This document shows positions 38,076 through 46,962 of a stretch of DNA of 64,000 bases, piece by piece. The translations under genes and the position numbers were made by a program. How positions within the stretch are numbered: position 1 is the first letter of the stretch; the number at the start of each line of letters is the position of its first letter. The stretch comes from Bacteroidota bacterium (lineage in GTDB: Bacteria; Bacteroidota; Ignavibacteria; UBA10030; SZUA-254), in the NCBI GenBank assembly GCA_020056225.1, contig JAGVIE010000006.1, positions 62,001-126,000 on the forward strand, in the 5' to 3' direction. A model generated the notes under the pieces. That model had not been told where the DNA came from. It was given only the letters and a program-made list of their open reading frames with translations, and made no database searches.

Positions 38076-39256
38076 GCGATACACATTTCCATATTGAACC
38101 AATGAAAAAAGAACTTCCTTCCAAAGTCAAAAATCTCGGATGGGCATTATTATTTGTCGGTATTGTTATTTATGCAATCGGATATACGGTAAATCCAAGA
38201 GAAGCGGCATTCAACAACATAATTGGATTTTTATTTATTACGAGCATTGCTGTTGGTTCAATATTTCTGATTGCGCTTGAATATATAGCAGGTGCAGTTT
38301 GGAGTGTTCCAATGCGCAGGGTGAATGAGTTCATGGGCGGACTTATACTGGTTGCTCCAATTGTCGCTGTTCCAATGTTCTTTCATCTACACGATATTTT
38401 TCATTGGACGGATTTAGGAGCGATTGGAACAGATGAACTGCTTAAAGGTAAACAGCCGTATCTCAATTTGAATTTCTTTATCATTCGCTTCGTTGTCGTG
38501 TTTGCTCTCTGGAATTTGTTCTACAGGCTGTTCACGCGCAATTCCTTGAAGCAGGATCTATCAAAAGATCAAAAGCTAACGACAATCAACATACGATTGG
38601 CAGCAGTATTCCTGCCGGTATTCGCGATAACTCTTACAGTTACAGCAGTCGATTGGGCGATGAGTTTGGAGCCGCACTGGTTCTCAACTATTCTTGGTGT
38701 TTACTATTTTTCTGGAACGGTTTTGGCAGCCGTAGCCACCGCAACTTATATCATAGTTAAATTTCATGAGAACGGTTATTTGCAAAATCTTAAGCGTGAT
38801 CATTTTTATAGTCTCGGCGCACTTCTATTTGCATTCATAAATTTTTGGGCGTATATCGCTTTCAGTCAGTTTCTTTTGATTTGGTACGCGAATCTTCCTG
38901 AGGAAACAATCTGGTTTATGAAGCGGTGGGAAGGTGGAATGCAATTCGTTTCCGTTCTTCTCATCATCGTTCATTTTGCAGTACCATACTTTTTATTGCT
39001 GCCGCAGGAAGCAAAAATGAATTTAAAGCGGCTGAAGTTTATGGCAATATGGATTTTATTTGCGCATCTTTTTGATCTTTACTGGCTCGTCATGCCGACT
39101 TACGCAAATGGTGTAACTATTGGATGGATGGAAATCGGCTTCCCGGTTTTGATTATCGGATTAATAATTGTTGTGCTTGGATATAAAATGAAGCGGCATA
39201 ACCTGATGCCGGTTGGCGATCCAAAATTGGAACGGGGATTGAAATTCAGATTATGA
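38072..39256 (+). CDS. actF: Alternative complex III subunit ActF
   Basis: A 394-residue membrane protein with about ten helices starting from GTG within the previous stop. The start of helix 1 (GWALLFVGIVIYAIGY), the DWAMSLEPHWFSTI segment and the WEGGMQFVSVLL segment are typical ActF. It is the second quinol-side membrane subunit of the complex and structurally related to ActC. It overlaps the cytochrome c gene that follows by 4 bp. Confidence 0.91.
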   Translation: MSDTHFHIEPMKKELPSKVKNLGWALLFVGIVIYAIGYTVNPREAAFNNIIGFLFITSIAVGSIFLIALEYIAGAVWSVPMRRVNEFMGGLILVAPIVAVPMFFHLHDIFHWTDLGAIGTDELLKGKQPYLNLNFFIIRFVVVFALWNLFYRLFTRNSLKQDLSKDQKLTTINIRLAAVFLPVFAITLTVTAVDWAMSLEPHWFSTILGVYYFSGTVLAAVATATYIIVKFHENGYLQNLKRDHFYSLGALLFAFINFWAYIAFSQFLLIWYANLPEETIWFMKRWEGGMQFVSVLLIIVHFAVPYFLLLPQEAKMNLKRLKFMAIWILFAHLFDLYWLVMPTYANGVTIGWMEIGFPVLIIGLIIVVLGYKMKRHNLMPVGDPKLERGLKFRL

Positions 39257-40203
39257 TGGAAAACAATCCTAAATATAAAGCCGAGATGGATTGGAGTGAT
39301 CTGCTGAAAAAGCCGGCGAAGCTTTTTGGTTATTCTTATTTTTATTTCGTTCTTATTCTTGGCGCGCTAGGTTATCTTTATATTTCGAATCTCACTAACA
39401 TTGGAAAGAACTCGATTGCACCGGCTGTGCTTAGCGATTCAACAGCTTTCGTCCAGGATATTCCGATGCAAAGCGCACGAGTAATTCCGCCAGTGGATGT
39501 TATGAAAGTCGGAATTTCATCCCCCGATCTTATTGCCAAAGGAAAAGAATTATTCAAAGCTAATTGTTCTTCGTGCCATGGTGATAACGGTCAGGGTGAC
39601 GGACCAACAGCTTTGAGGTTAAATCCCAAGCCGAAAAACTTTCATTTGCTCGATGCATGGAAAAATGGATCGAAAGTTTCTCAAATTTATAAAACCCTTC
39701 AGGAAGGAATTACCGGAAGCGGAATGGCATCATACAATTATCTTTCACCAGAAGATCGGTTTGGATTGATTCATTATGTGAGATCATTCGCCACGGGTCA
39801 TCCGGTCGATTCTTCTGAAGAGCTTAAACAGCTTGATGCAGCTTACCAGCTTTCAAAGGGGATGAATGTTGCCGGTCAGATTCCTGTAAAGAAAGCTATG
39901 CAGATCATTGTAAATGAATCAAAACTAAATCATATTAAAATTTCCGATGAACTAAAAGCGGCGTTAGCTGAAGATAATTCTGGCGCGAATATTTTCTGGC
40001 GATCTGTGCGGAATGCATCTATAGTATTTACGAGTTTCGGCAATAGCCGGAGTCTTCCAACAGGAATCGACCAATTTATTAAAACCATAACTGCCGATCC
40101 GATTCAATTCGGTTTCAAGTCGAGCGTTGCCCAGCTTTCGGCAGACGAATGGCACCAAATGTATAAATATATTATGAGTATTGTTGAGCGGAAGGAGAAA
40201 TAG
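39253..40203 (+). CDS. Membrane-anchored monoheme cytochrome c of the act-cta operon
   Basis: A 316-residue protein with an N-terminal anchor (FGYSYFYFVLILGALGYLYI) and one heme site CSSCH in a class I cytochrome domain (about 95-180; GQGDGPTALRLNPKPKNFH ... GMASYNYLSPEDRFGLIHYV). About 120 more residues follow with no recognised fold. It probably carries electrons from complex III to the CuA site of the oxidase, because it lies precisely between the two gene sets. The ATG overlaps the actF stop by 4 bp. Confidence 0.85.
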   Translation: MMENNPKYKAEMDWSDLLKKPAKLFGYSYFYFVLILGALGYLYISNLTNIGKNSIAPAVLSDSTAFVQDIPMQSARVIPPVDVMKVGISSPDLIAKGKELFKANCSSCHGDNGQGDGPTALRLNPKPKNFHLLDAWKNGSKVSQIYKTLQEGITGSGMASYNYLSPEDRFGLIHYVRSFATGHPVDSSEELKQLDAAYQLSKGMNVAGQIPVKKAMQIIVNESKLNHIKISDELKAALAEDNSGANIFWRSVRNASIVFTSFGNSRSLPTGIDQFIKTITADPIQFGFKSSVAQLSADEWHQMYKYIMSIVERKEK

Positions 40204-40204
40204 T

Positions 40205-40993
40205 TTGAAAAATCTAATCATTATAATATTTCTAATCATTATCGTATCGGGATTAGGATATTCAAATCAGGAACAACCAAAGCCGCCTGTCGGGATTGTC
40301 GAAAAGTTGGGACAAACAATTCCTATGGATGAAGAATTTTATGATGAAAGCGGGAATTTAGTTTCGCTAAAATCGATAATCGACAAACCGACTATTGTAA
40401 CTTTTGTCTATTATAGGTGTGCAGGCATTTGCAATCCACTTCTAAAAGAGATGACGGATATTGTCAGCAAGATGGATTTAACATTGGGCAAAGACTATCA
40501 GGTCCTAACATTGAGTTTTGATCATAGTGAAAAACCAGAGTTGGGGAAAGAGAAAAAAGGAAATTATTTAGCCGAAATAAAAAAATCAGTCGATCCGAAT
40601 GGATGGCATTTCTTTACGGGCGATAGCGCGAATATTTACCGCATGACTGATGCCGCCGGTTTCTATTTTCAACGCGACGGAAGAGATTGGATTCACGCGG
40701 CTTCGCTGATTGTTCTTTCTCCGCAGGGAAAAATTACACGTTATCTTTACGGTATTCAGCATCTGCCGTTCGATGTGAAGATGGCAGTCATCGAAGCATC
40801 TGAAGGAAAAGCAACGCCAACAATAGCGAAGGTATTGAAATTCTGTTATAGTTACGATCCGGACGGAAAGAGGTATGCTTTTAACTACACACGCATTGGA
40901 TTCGCGGCAACGATTCTATTTGTTCTAATTTTTATCGCCATATTTCTTATTAAACCAAAGAAGAAAGATCCCGGAAAGGCATTGAAGATATGA
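40205..40993 (+). CDS. Sco1/SenC-family copper chaperone
   Basis: About 262 residues from a TTG at 40205, chosen because AAGGAG lies 7 bp ahead and a signal sequence (LKNLIIIIFLIIIVSGLGYS) begins there. The thioredoxin-like fold shows the copper site FVYYRCAGICNPLL (CxxxC) and the partner histidine in WIHAASLI. A C-terminal helix (IGFAATILFVLIFIAIFLI) anchors it. Sco proteins load copper into the CuA centre of oxidase subunit II, which fits its place ahead of ctaD. It overlaps ctaD by 4 bp. Confidence 0.92.
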   Translation: MKNLIIIIFLIIIVSGLGYSNQEQPKPPVGIVEKLGQTIPMDEEFYDESGNLVSLKSIIDKPTIVTFVYYRCAGICNPLLKEMTDIVSKMDLTLGKDYQVLTLSFDHSEKPELGKEKKGNYLAEIKKSVDPNGWHFFTGDSANIYRMTDAAGFYFQRDGRDWIHAASLIVLSPQGKITRYLYGIQHLPFDVKMAVIEASEGKATPTIAKVLKFCYSYDPDGKRYAFNYTRIGFAATILFVLIFIAIFLIKPKKKDPGKALKI

Positions 40994-42627
40994 CGACTGT
41001 AGCTCGGACACCGGAACCCGATTATCTACACGCGCAAACAAACCGCAAAGGAATCGGCGCATGGATATTCAGCACCGACCACAAAAGAATCGGTATCCTC
41101 TACCTTGTGTCGATGCTTGTGTTTTTTATTGCTGCGGTTACATTCGGTGTGCTCATGCGTCTTGAGATGCTGACCCCCGGTAAAACTATCATGCAGCCGC
41201 AGACATACAACACATTCTTCACGCTTCACGGAATAATGATGATTTTCCTTTTCATTATACCGGGATTACCCGCCGTGTTCGGGAATTTTCTTCTGCCGTT
41301 AATGATCGGCGCGAAGGATGTATTCTTCCCGCGGCTCAATCTTTTCTCCTGGTGGCTGTTCATAACCGGAGGATTGCTGGCTCTTGTATCGCTTTTCCTG
41401 CCGGGTGGTCCTGCCGATACAGGGTGGACGTTCTACGTTCCGTACAGCATCCGTACCACAACAAATGTTATTCCCGCTCTGATGGCGGCATTTATACTGG
41501 GATTCTCTTCTATACTTACCGGATTAAATTTTATAACGACAATTCATAGAATGAGAGCGCCGGGAATGGACTGGTTCAAAATGCCGCTGTTCATATGGTC
41601 GCTTTATTCAACCGCATGGATTCAAATTTTGGCAACTCCGATTATAGGTATAACACTTCTCCTTGTTACAATCGAGCGGTTGTTTGGTGTTGGGATTTTC
41701 GATCCCACATTGGGCGGCGACCCGGTTCTCTATCAGCATTTGTTCTGGATATATTCGCATCCGGCAGTTTATATTGTTATTCTTCCAGGACTTGGCGTAG
41801 TCTCCGAAATTCTTCCGGTATTCGCGCGGCGGACAATTTTTGGCTACAAGGTTATCGCGTATTCGAGTCTCTCGATCGCTTTTATCGGATCGCTTGTCTG
41901 GGCGCACCACATGTTTACAGTCGGGATGAGCAACACGGGAATGTTTATTTTTTCTCTTCTAACATTTCTTGTCTCAATTCCAAGCGCGATAAAAGTTTTC
42001 AATTGGATTGCCACTCTCTATAAAGGATCGATTAAAATTGAAGTTCCGTTTCTTTTTGTTTTGGCATTCATCTTCCAGTTTTCAATCGGCGGACTGACAG
42101 GTTTGATGCTTGGCGTTCTTTCAGTTAATATTCATGTGCAGGATACATATTTTGTTGTGGGGCATTTTCATTACGTAATGTTCGGCGGGACCGGCTTCGG
42201 TCTCTTCGCGGCGATGCATTACTGGTTTCCAAAAATATTCGGCAGGATGTACAAAAATGTTCCGGCATTTGTCGGCTGGCTGTTGATGACTATCGGACTT
42301 AATTTACTCTACTTCCCGTTTCTCATCATGGGATATATGGGAATGCCGCGCCGGTACTACGACTACCTGCCGCAGTTTCAAACATATCATGTTATATCGA
42401 CCGTCGGCTCATGGGTATTGGTACTTGGGATCATCATCATATTCGTGAATTTAATTCTGTCACTGAAGAAAGGTGCAAAAGCACCGATGAATCCATGGGG
42501 TGGAAAAACGCTTGAATGGACTGTTGCATCACCGCCACCTGTTGAGAATTTTCATGAAATACCCATTGTGGAAAAAGGTCCGTACGATTATTCTGAGTAT
42601 GAGATTAAACCGGAGATAGCAAAGTGA
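40990..42627 (+). CDS. ctaD: Cytochrome c oxidase subunit I (aa3-type)
   Basis: A 545-residue heme-copper oxidase subunit with 12 helices. Ligands are visible: LHGIMMIFLFIIPG (low-spin heme), SHPAVYIVILPG (CuB histidine and the cross-linked tyrosine of A-type oxidases), WAHHMFTVGM (two CuB histidines) and VGHFHYVMFGG (both hemes). The HPAVY motif with tyrosine and the K-pathway residues nearby place it in the A family. It overlaps ctaE by 4 bp. Confidence 0.96.
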   Translation: MTTVARTPEPDYLHAQTNRKGIGAWIFSTDHKRIGILYLVSMLVFFIAAVTFGVLMRLEMLTPGKTIMQPQTYNTFFTLHGIMMIFLFIIPGLPAVFGNFLLPLMIGAKDVFFPRLNLFSWWLFITGGLLALVSLFLPGGPADTGWTFYVPYSIRTTTNVIPALMAAFILGFSSILTGLNFITTIHRMRAPGMDWFKMPLFIWSLYSTAWIQILATPIIGITLLLVTIERLFGVGIFDPTLGGDPVLYQHLFWIYSHPAVYIVILPGLGVVSEILPVFARRTIFGYKVIAYSSLSIAFIGSLVWAHHMFTVGMSNTGMFIFSLLTFLVSIPSAIKVFNWIATLYKGSIKIEVPFLFVLAFIFQFSIGGLTGLMLGVLSVNIHVQDTYFVVGHFHYVMFGGTGFGLFAAMHYWFPKIFGRMYKNVPAFVGWLLMTIGLNLLYFPFLIMGYMGMPRRYYDYLPQFQTYHVISTVGSWVLVLGIIIIFVNLILSLKKGAKAPMNPWGGKTLEWTVASPPPVENFHEIPIVEKGPYDYSEYEIKPEIAK

Positions 42628-43238
42628 CCACGGCAGCAGCGACACATACGCACCGCGACGATGTCGGTTCAAGAATGGGAATGTGGCTTTTCCTGTTCAC
42701 AGAGCTGATTCTTTTCGGCGGGTTGTTTATTGTTTATGCCGTATATCGTTTTAAATTTCCGGAACAATTCCAGCTCGCGGCAAGAGAATTAGATACTCTT
42801 GTGGGAACCGTAAACACGATTATTCTGCTCACGAGCAGTTTAACTGTGGCAATGTCGATTACGGCGATTCAGCAAGGGAAAAAACATCTATCGATGATGC
42901 TGATAGGGATAACGATAATCTTCGCGTTAGCTTTTTTAGTGAATAAGTATTTCGAGTGGAGCCATAAAATTTCCATCGGCATCTATCCTCAATCACCTGA
43001 ACTTCTTAATAAACCTCCGGGTGAAATTTTATACTTTGGTTTATATTATGTGATGACCGGGCTTCATGCGCTTCATGTTATTATCGGCATGGTAGTGCTG
43101 GCGTTCAGCATGGTTTTCATCGCAACCGGAAAAATTAATCAGCAATCATATGTAAAGCTTGAAGCCGGCGGACTCTACTGGCATCTTGTCGATATAATCT
43201 GGATTTTCCTATTCCCATTATTTTATTTGATCAGTTAA
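42624..43238 (+). CDS. ctaE: Cytochrome c oxidase subunit III
   Basis: A 204-residue, five-helix membrane protein with a GTG start inside the ctaD stop. Typical blocks are GMWLFLFTELILFGGLFIVY, FEWSHKI and GLHALHVIIGM with ending WHLVDIIWIFLFPLFYL. Subunit III stabilises the oxidase and helps proton uptake. Confidence 0.94.
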   Translation: MTTAAATHTHRDDVGSRMGMWLFLFTELILFGGLFIVYAVYRFKFPEQFQLAARELDTLVGTVNTIILLTSSLTVAMSITAIQQGKKHLSMMLIGITIIFALAFLVNKYFEWSHKISIGIYPQSPELLNKPPGEILYFGLYYVMTGLHALHVIIGMVVLAFSMVFIATGKINQQSYVKLEAGGLYWHLVDIIWIFLFPLFYLIS

Positions 43239-43241
43239 TTT

Positions 43242-43538
43242 ATGTCACAGCCCGAAGAGCAACATACGCAGCATTCAATCAGTTACGGCAGATATATTTT
43301 GATCTGGCTCGGTCTGCTCGCGTTTACCGGCATAACGGTAACGCTCGCTGGGATTGATCTCGGGCGATGGGTGATCATCACATCGTTGGTGATTGCCTCA
43401 GTTAAATCGCTGCTTGTCCTGAATATCTTCATGCACTTAAAGTTTGAAGACAAGATGTTTAAGATTTTCGCGCTTGTTGCAGTTGCAACTCTGACAATTT
43501 TCATCACGCTAACATTCTTTGACTATGCGTTCTATTAA
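43242..43538 (+). CDS. ctaF: Cytochrome c oxidase subunit IV (prokaryotic)
   Basis: A 98-residue three-helix protein (ILIWLGLLAFTGITVTLAG, VIITSLVIASVKSLLVLNIF, IFALVAVATLTIFITLTFF) with the HLKFE motif after helix two that marks the COX4_pro family. It lies 3 bp after ctaE. Confidence 0.88.
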   Translation: MSQPEEQHTQHSISYGRYILIWLGLLAFTGITVTLAGIDLGRWVIITSLVIASVKSLLVLNIFMHLKFEDKMFKIFALVAVATLTIFITLTFFDYAFY

Positions 43539-43546
43539 GGTTTGAT

Positions 43547-44206
43547 ATGTTACAGGATACTTCACCTTTTTCGGATTATGTCGATACAACGTTTCTAATC
43601 GTTGTTGGAATCTCATCTCTTGTGCTGTTGGGATTGATGATTGCGATGATATATTTCATTATCCGATACAGCCGTAAAAGAAATCCAAATCCAACAAACA
43701 TCGAAGGAAACGTACCGCTTGAAATTACCTGGACGGTAATTCCATTAGCGCTCTTTATGGGAATGTTCTATCTTGGCTGGCACGGTTATCTAAAACAAAT
43801 CACCGTTCCTGAAGGTGCACATGTAATTAAAGTTACCGCCCGAATGTGGGCATGGTCGTTCGAGTATCCCAACGGCGTTAAAACCGATACGCTTTATGTC
43901 CCGGTCAACACGCCAATCAAACTGTCGCTTCATTCATTGGATGTGAACCATTCTCTTTACATTCCTGAATTTCGTATCAAGAAAGATGTAATTCCTAACC
44001 GCGAAAACGTCATGTGGTTCCAAACGCCAAGAGTGGCATCGTACGATATTGCCTGTGCCGAGTACTGCGGGTTACAGCATTCTTACATGTACACGAAAGT
44101 TGTTGCGAAAGACTCGTCCGATTTTGAACGGTGGTACAAAGAAGTTTCGCTGAAACAATCGAAGCCGTACCTGCCGATGCTGAAGGAAGAAAAGGTGAAG
44201 GAATAG
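43547..44206 (+). CDS. ctaC: Cytochrome c oxidase subunit II
   Basis: A 219-residue subunit with two helices (TFLIVVGISSLVLLGLMIAM; ITWTVIPLALFMGMFYLG) and a periplasmic cupredoxin domain. The binuclear CuA site is complete: H in SLDVNHSLYIPEF, then CAEYCGLQHSYM. There is no fused cytochrome c, unlike many caa3 subunits II; the heme may be supplied by the next gene or the cytochrome at 39253. In most operons subunit II precedes subunit I; here it follows subunit IV. Confidence 0.95.
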   Translation: MLQDTSPFSDYVDTTFLIVVGISSLVLLGLMIAMIYFIIRYSRKRNPNPTNIEGNVPLEITWTVIPLALFMGMFYLGWHGYLKQITVPEGAHVIKVTARMWAWSFEYPNGVKTDTLYVPVNTPIKLSLHSLDVNHSLYIPEFRIKKDVIPNRENVMWFQTPRVASYDIACAEYCGLQHSYMYTKVVAKDSSDFERWYKEVSLKQSKPYLPMLKEEKVKE

Positions 44207-44208
44207 AT

Positions 44209-45540
44209 ATGGATTTCTTAAAAGATGCGGCGCTTCCGCAATCGTTAGAACATTTTCATCTAATCGTGCTGATCGCGGCGATCAATTCACTTCTGTTCGT
44301 GCCATTTCTGACATTCTTGCTTGGCTCATCTGTTCTTTCTTACCTTTTCGATAGAAAAGAGAAGAAGGATAACAATCCGTCATACAATAAATTAGCGAAG
44401 GCAGTAATTGATGTTGCCTTATACAACAAAAGTGTGATTGCGTTTCTTGGAATAATTCCCGGCATGTCGCTCGTGTTTATATATGCGCAGATGCTTCAGT
44501 CCACCGGTTCCATATCTGTAGGATTGGCGGGATTCGGTTTTTTATCTCTCGTTGTCGCTCTCGTTCTTTTGTACACGTATAAATATACATTCAGAGTTCA
44601 GGGATTGCTCGATGTTGTAGGAGATAACAAGGCAAACGGTGATGTTGACGATTACCGCAGAACAAATACCAGTGTCCATATTCGCACAGGCAAATGGGGA
44701 TTGTTCTTTCTCATTGTTGCTGTATTTCTCTACTCATCGGCGATGAGTGTAACAACGAATCCTTCAAGCTGGACTGATATCGGTTCGATATTCGATGTTT
44801 TGATCTCGGCTGATGTTTGGTTGAAGTTCATTAGCTTCTTGGTATTTTCTCTGGGTATTACCGGGGTTGGTATTCTTTATTTCTTCTTCGCATATAAGGA
44901 TCGGAAACCGGATATGGATGAACAATTAACGGCTCTTGTTCATAAAATTGCCAAACGATTCGTAGTCATCTCTATGCTGGTACTGCCGGCGCTGGTTCTT
45001 CTGAATGTTTTCACTCTTTCGATTGATGTCCTTTCCGGGACGATTTATCTTCTTGCCGGGTTAACCCTTGTGTTTCTATTTCTTGCGGCGCATTTCCTTT
45101 ATGGTTATTTCAAACAAGGAGAGGTGAAAGCAGTCGGATACGGATTTTTCTTCTTCCTTTGTGCGGCAGCATCGCTCATCATTAACGATCATGTTATGAT
45201 CGGAAATGCTACTAAAGAACATGCCGCTCTGCTCGGTTTGAAATATGAGAAAACAACCGAGGAATTAAAATTGAAATTGGGTGTTGCGATGGTGGTTATG
45301 ACTGGGGAGGATATTTACAATGCGAAGTGTTCTGCGTGTCATGTATTCGATCAGAAAAAAGTCGGTCCACCTTACAATGAAACAATTCCAAAGTACAACG
45401 GAGATAAAGCGAAGATCATCGCCTTTGTTTTGAACCCATCCAAGATAAATCCGGCATATCCGCCGATGCCGAACCAAGGATTAAAACCAGCCGAAGCCGA
45501 CTCGATTGTGAGTTATTTACTTAATAGGATAGGAAAGTAA
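44209..45540 (+). CDS. Multi-helix membrane protein with C-terminal cytochrome c
   Basis: 443 residues from the ATG at 44209, 2 bp after ctaC. About eight to nine transmembrane helices occupy residues 15-345, with the first reading HFHLIVLIAAINSLLFVPFL. The last 85 residues are a small cytochrome c domain with heme site CSACH and methionine ligand in PPMPNQGL. I do not recognise the membrane part. It ends the oxidase gene set and may be the fixed electron donor to CuA, giving a caa3-like enzyme with the heme domain on a separate subunit. A 24-bp repeat with the palindrome TTGAACC..TTCAA lies just after its stop. Confidence 0.8.
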   Translation: MDFLKDAALPQSLEHFHLIVLIAAINSLLFVPFLTFLLGSSVLSYLFDRKEKKDNNPSYNKLAKAVIDVALYNKSVIAFLGIIPGMSLVFIYAQMLQSTGSISVGLAGFGFLSLVVALVLLYTYKYTFRVQGLLDVVGDNKANGDVDDYRRTNTSVHIRTGKWGLFFLIVAVFLYSSAMSVTTNPSSWTDIGSIFDVLISADVWLKFISFLVFSLGITGVGILYFFFAYKDRKPDMDEQLTALVHKIAKRFVVISMLVLPALVLLNVFTLSIDVLSGTIYLLAGLTLVFLFLAAHFLYGYFKQGEVKAVGYGFFFFLCAAASLIINDHVMIGNATKEHAALLGLKYEKTTEELKLKLGVAMVVMTGEDIYNAKCSACHVFDQKKVGPPYNETIPKYNGDKAKIIAFVLNPSKINPAYPPMPNQGLKPAEADSIVSYLLNRIGK

Positions 45541-45550
45541 TTTTCACAGT

Positions 45551-45573
45551 TTGTTATATTGAACCAGCTTCAA
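45551..45573. repeat. TTGAACCRGYTTCAA palindrome, copy 1
   Basis: TTGTTATAT followed by TGAACCAGCTTCAA, 10 bp after the stop of the membrane cytochrome gene. A second copy with three mismatches overlaps the ctaB stop at 46926-46947. Confidence 0.5.
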
Positions 45574-45576
45574 TTT

Positions 45577-45675
45577 TTGTCATTTCGAAGAAGTCCCGAA
45601 GGGACGACTGAGAAATCTATCTCGGATTGCACTGTTAAGATTTCTCTCCCGACTTCGTCGGGATCGAAATGACAA
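45577..45675. repeat. 99-bp cloverleaf-like inverted repeat
   Basis: Perfect 12-bp outer arms TTGTCATTTCGA / TCGAAATGACAA. Inside are a hairpin GTCCC/GGGAC, an 8-bp pair AGAAATCT / AGATTTCT, and a hairpin CCCGAC/GTCGGG. It looks like a REP-type or small non-autonomous element. It lies between the oxidase operon and the GIY-YIG gene; the end of the element contains the first ATG of that gene's frame. Confidence 0.8.
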
Positions 45676-45749
45676 ATAGACCATGTGGGAATCGGAATGA
45701 CAAGGGTTTTCATAAAAAAATATGGAACGTGTTTGAGGAAGTATACTCT

Positions 45750-46043
45750 GTGAGAGATTACAACTTTTTTATTTATCTCATGACAAACTGGAATAATAAA
45801 GTTCTGTATACCGGGATGACAAATAATTTAGAACGAAGAGTCTATGAACATAAACATAAGATAGTAAGAGAATTCACTCAGAAGTACAATATCGATAAAT
45901 TGGTTTATTATGAGCATACAACAGATGTCCACTCAGCAATCGATAGAGAGAAGGAAATCAAAAAATGGAGAAGAGAAAAGAAAAACAAGTTGATTAATTT
46001 AGTGAATCCTGAATGGAAAGATTTGTCGGAGGAATGGCGCTAA
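45750..46043 (+). CDS. GIY-YIG nuclease family protein
   Basis: About 97 residues. The family block FFIYLMTNWNNKVLYTGMTN contains the degenerate GIY...YIG as YLM...YTG, followed by LERRVYEHKHK (catalytic arginine region) and a glutamate in IDREKEIKKWRREKK. I prefer the GTG at 45750, because homologs begin about three residues before YNFF; the open frame extends to an ATG at 45669 inside the hairpin repeat. Such small proteins are scattered through Bacteroidota genomes and often sit beside intergenic repeats. It splits the oxidase genes from ctaB, so it looks inserted. Confidence 0.85.
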   Translation: MRDYNFFIYLMTNWNNKVLYTGMTNNLERRVYEHKHKIVREFTQKYNIDKLVYYEHTTDVHSAIDREKEIKKWRREKKNKLINLVNPEWKDLSEEWR

Positions 46044-46073
46044 AAAGAATTACTATTTTGCCATGATACCCCA

Positions 46074-46937
46074 ATGACACAACGACTCTCAAATTACGTC
46101 GCCCTCACCAAACCGGGTTTAACATTTGTTTCGGTGAGTACCGCAGTCGGCAGTGCATACCTTGCATCGGTTGGGACGGACAATTTGTATTTGCTGTGGC
46201 ATCTATTCATCGGCGCATTCATGGCTGGAGGCGGGGCGGGTGCGCTAAATCAGTATCTTGAGCGTGACTTCGACGCACGCATGACAAGAACAGGCCTAAG
46301 ACCGCTTCCGGCAAATAGATTACCTGCCAATAATGTTTTCCTGTTTGGAATTATACTCTCTCTTATCGGATGCATCTATCTGGCGATTTTTACGACTATC
46401 GTTGCGGCGGTTCTAACTGCTGCAACGTTAATTATCTATTTACTTTTATACACGCCGATGAAACGACGAACACCGTTCGCAACTGTTATCGGCGGCATTG
46501 CCGGCGCTCTTCCTCCCCTCATCGGTTGGACGGCAATGACGGGAAATATTTCAATACAGGACTTATCACTTTTCTTTATTTTGTTTTTTTGGCAAACGCC
46601 CCATTTTCTTGCGATCGCCTGGATTCACCGTGAAGATTATGAACGTGCCGGTTACAAAGTTATCACCGTTGTTGATCCTACCGGAATTTCTGCGGCTCGA
46701 CAAGTTATAATTTATTGCATCGCTCTTGTTCCCGCTTCGCTCATGCCTGCGATTGTCGGTCTTGCCGGTATGATTTATTTTACCGGCGCTCTGTTATTTT
46801 CGCTCGTATATTTATCGGTTGGATTGGTGCTCTTCCGTGATCGCACGAATGCAAAGGCACGATTGCTGTTCATTACTTCAGTGGTGTATCTGCCCGCTTT
46901 GTTTATTCTTATGATTATGGATAGATTGTTACATTGA
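46074..46937 (+). CDS. ctaB: Protoheme IX farnesyltransferase (heme O synthase)
   Basis: A 287-residue UbiA-family membrane enzyme with about nine helices that adds the farnesyl tail to heme B for the oxidase. First aspartate-rich motif: NQYLERDFDARMTRT; TGLRPLPANRL follows. The second motif region reads WIHREDYERAGYKV. It completes the oxidase gene set, downstream of the inserted GIY-YIG gene. No clear ribosome-binding site is seen. Confidence 0.93.
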   Translation: MTQRLSNYVALTKPGLTFVSVSTAVGSAYLASVGTDNLYLLWHLFIGAFMAGGGAGALNQYLERDFDARMTRTGLRPLPANRLPANNVFLFGIILSLIGCIYLAIFTTIVAAVLTAATLIIYLLLYTPMKRRTPFATVIGGIAGALPPLIGWTAMTGNISIQDLSLFFILFFWQTPHFLAIAWIHREDYERAGYKVITVVDPTGISAARQVIIYCIALVPASLMPAIVGLAGMIYFTGALLFSLVYLSVGLVLFRDRTNAKARLLFITSVVYLPALFILMIMDRLLH

Positions 46938-46947
46938 ACCGGTTCAA
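46926..46947. repeat. TTGAACCRGYTTCAA palindrome, copy 2
   Basis: TTGTTACAT followed by TGAACCGGTTCAA; the core TTGAACCGGTTCAA is a perfect 14-bp palindrome overlapping the ctaB stop and 15 bp ahead of the esterase gene. Confidence 0.5.
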
Positions 46948-46962
46948 ATCTAACGAGGTTTT

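Noticed and set aside
45669..45749. Upstream ATG at 45669 as the start of the GIY-YIG gene
   Set aside because: It lies in the arm of the hairpin repeat and would add 27 residues not typical of the family; GTG at 45750 fits better.
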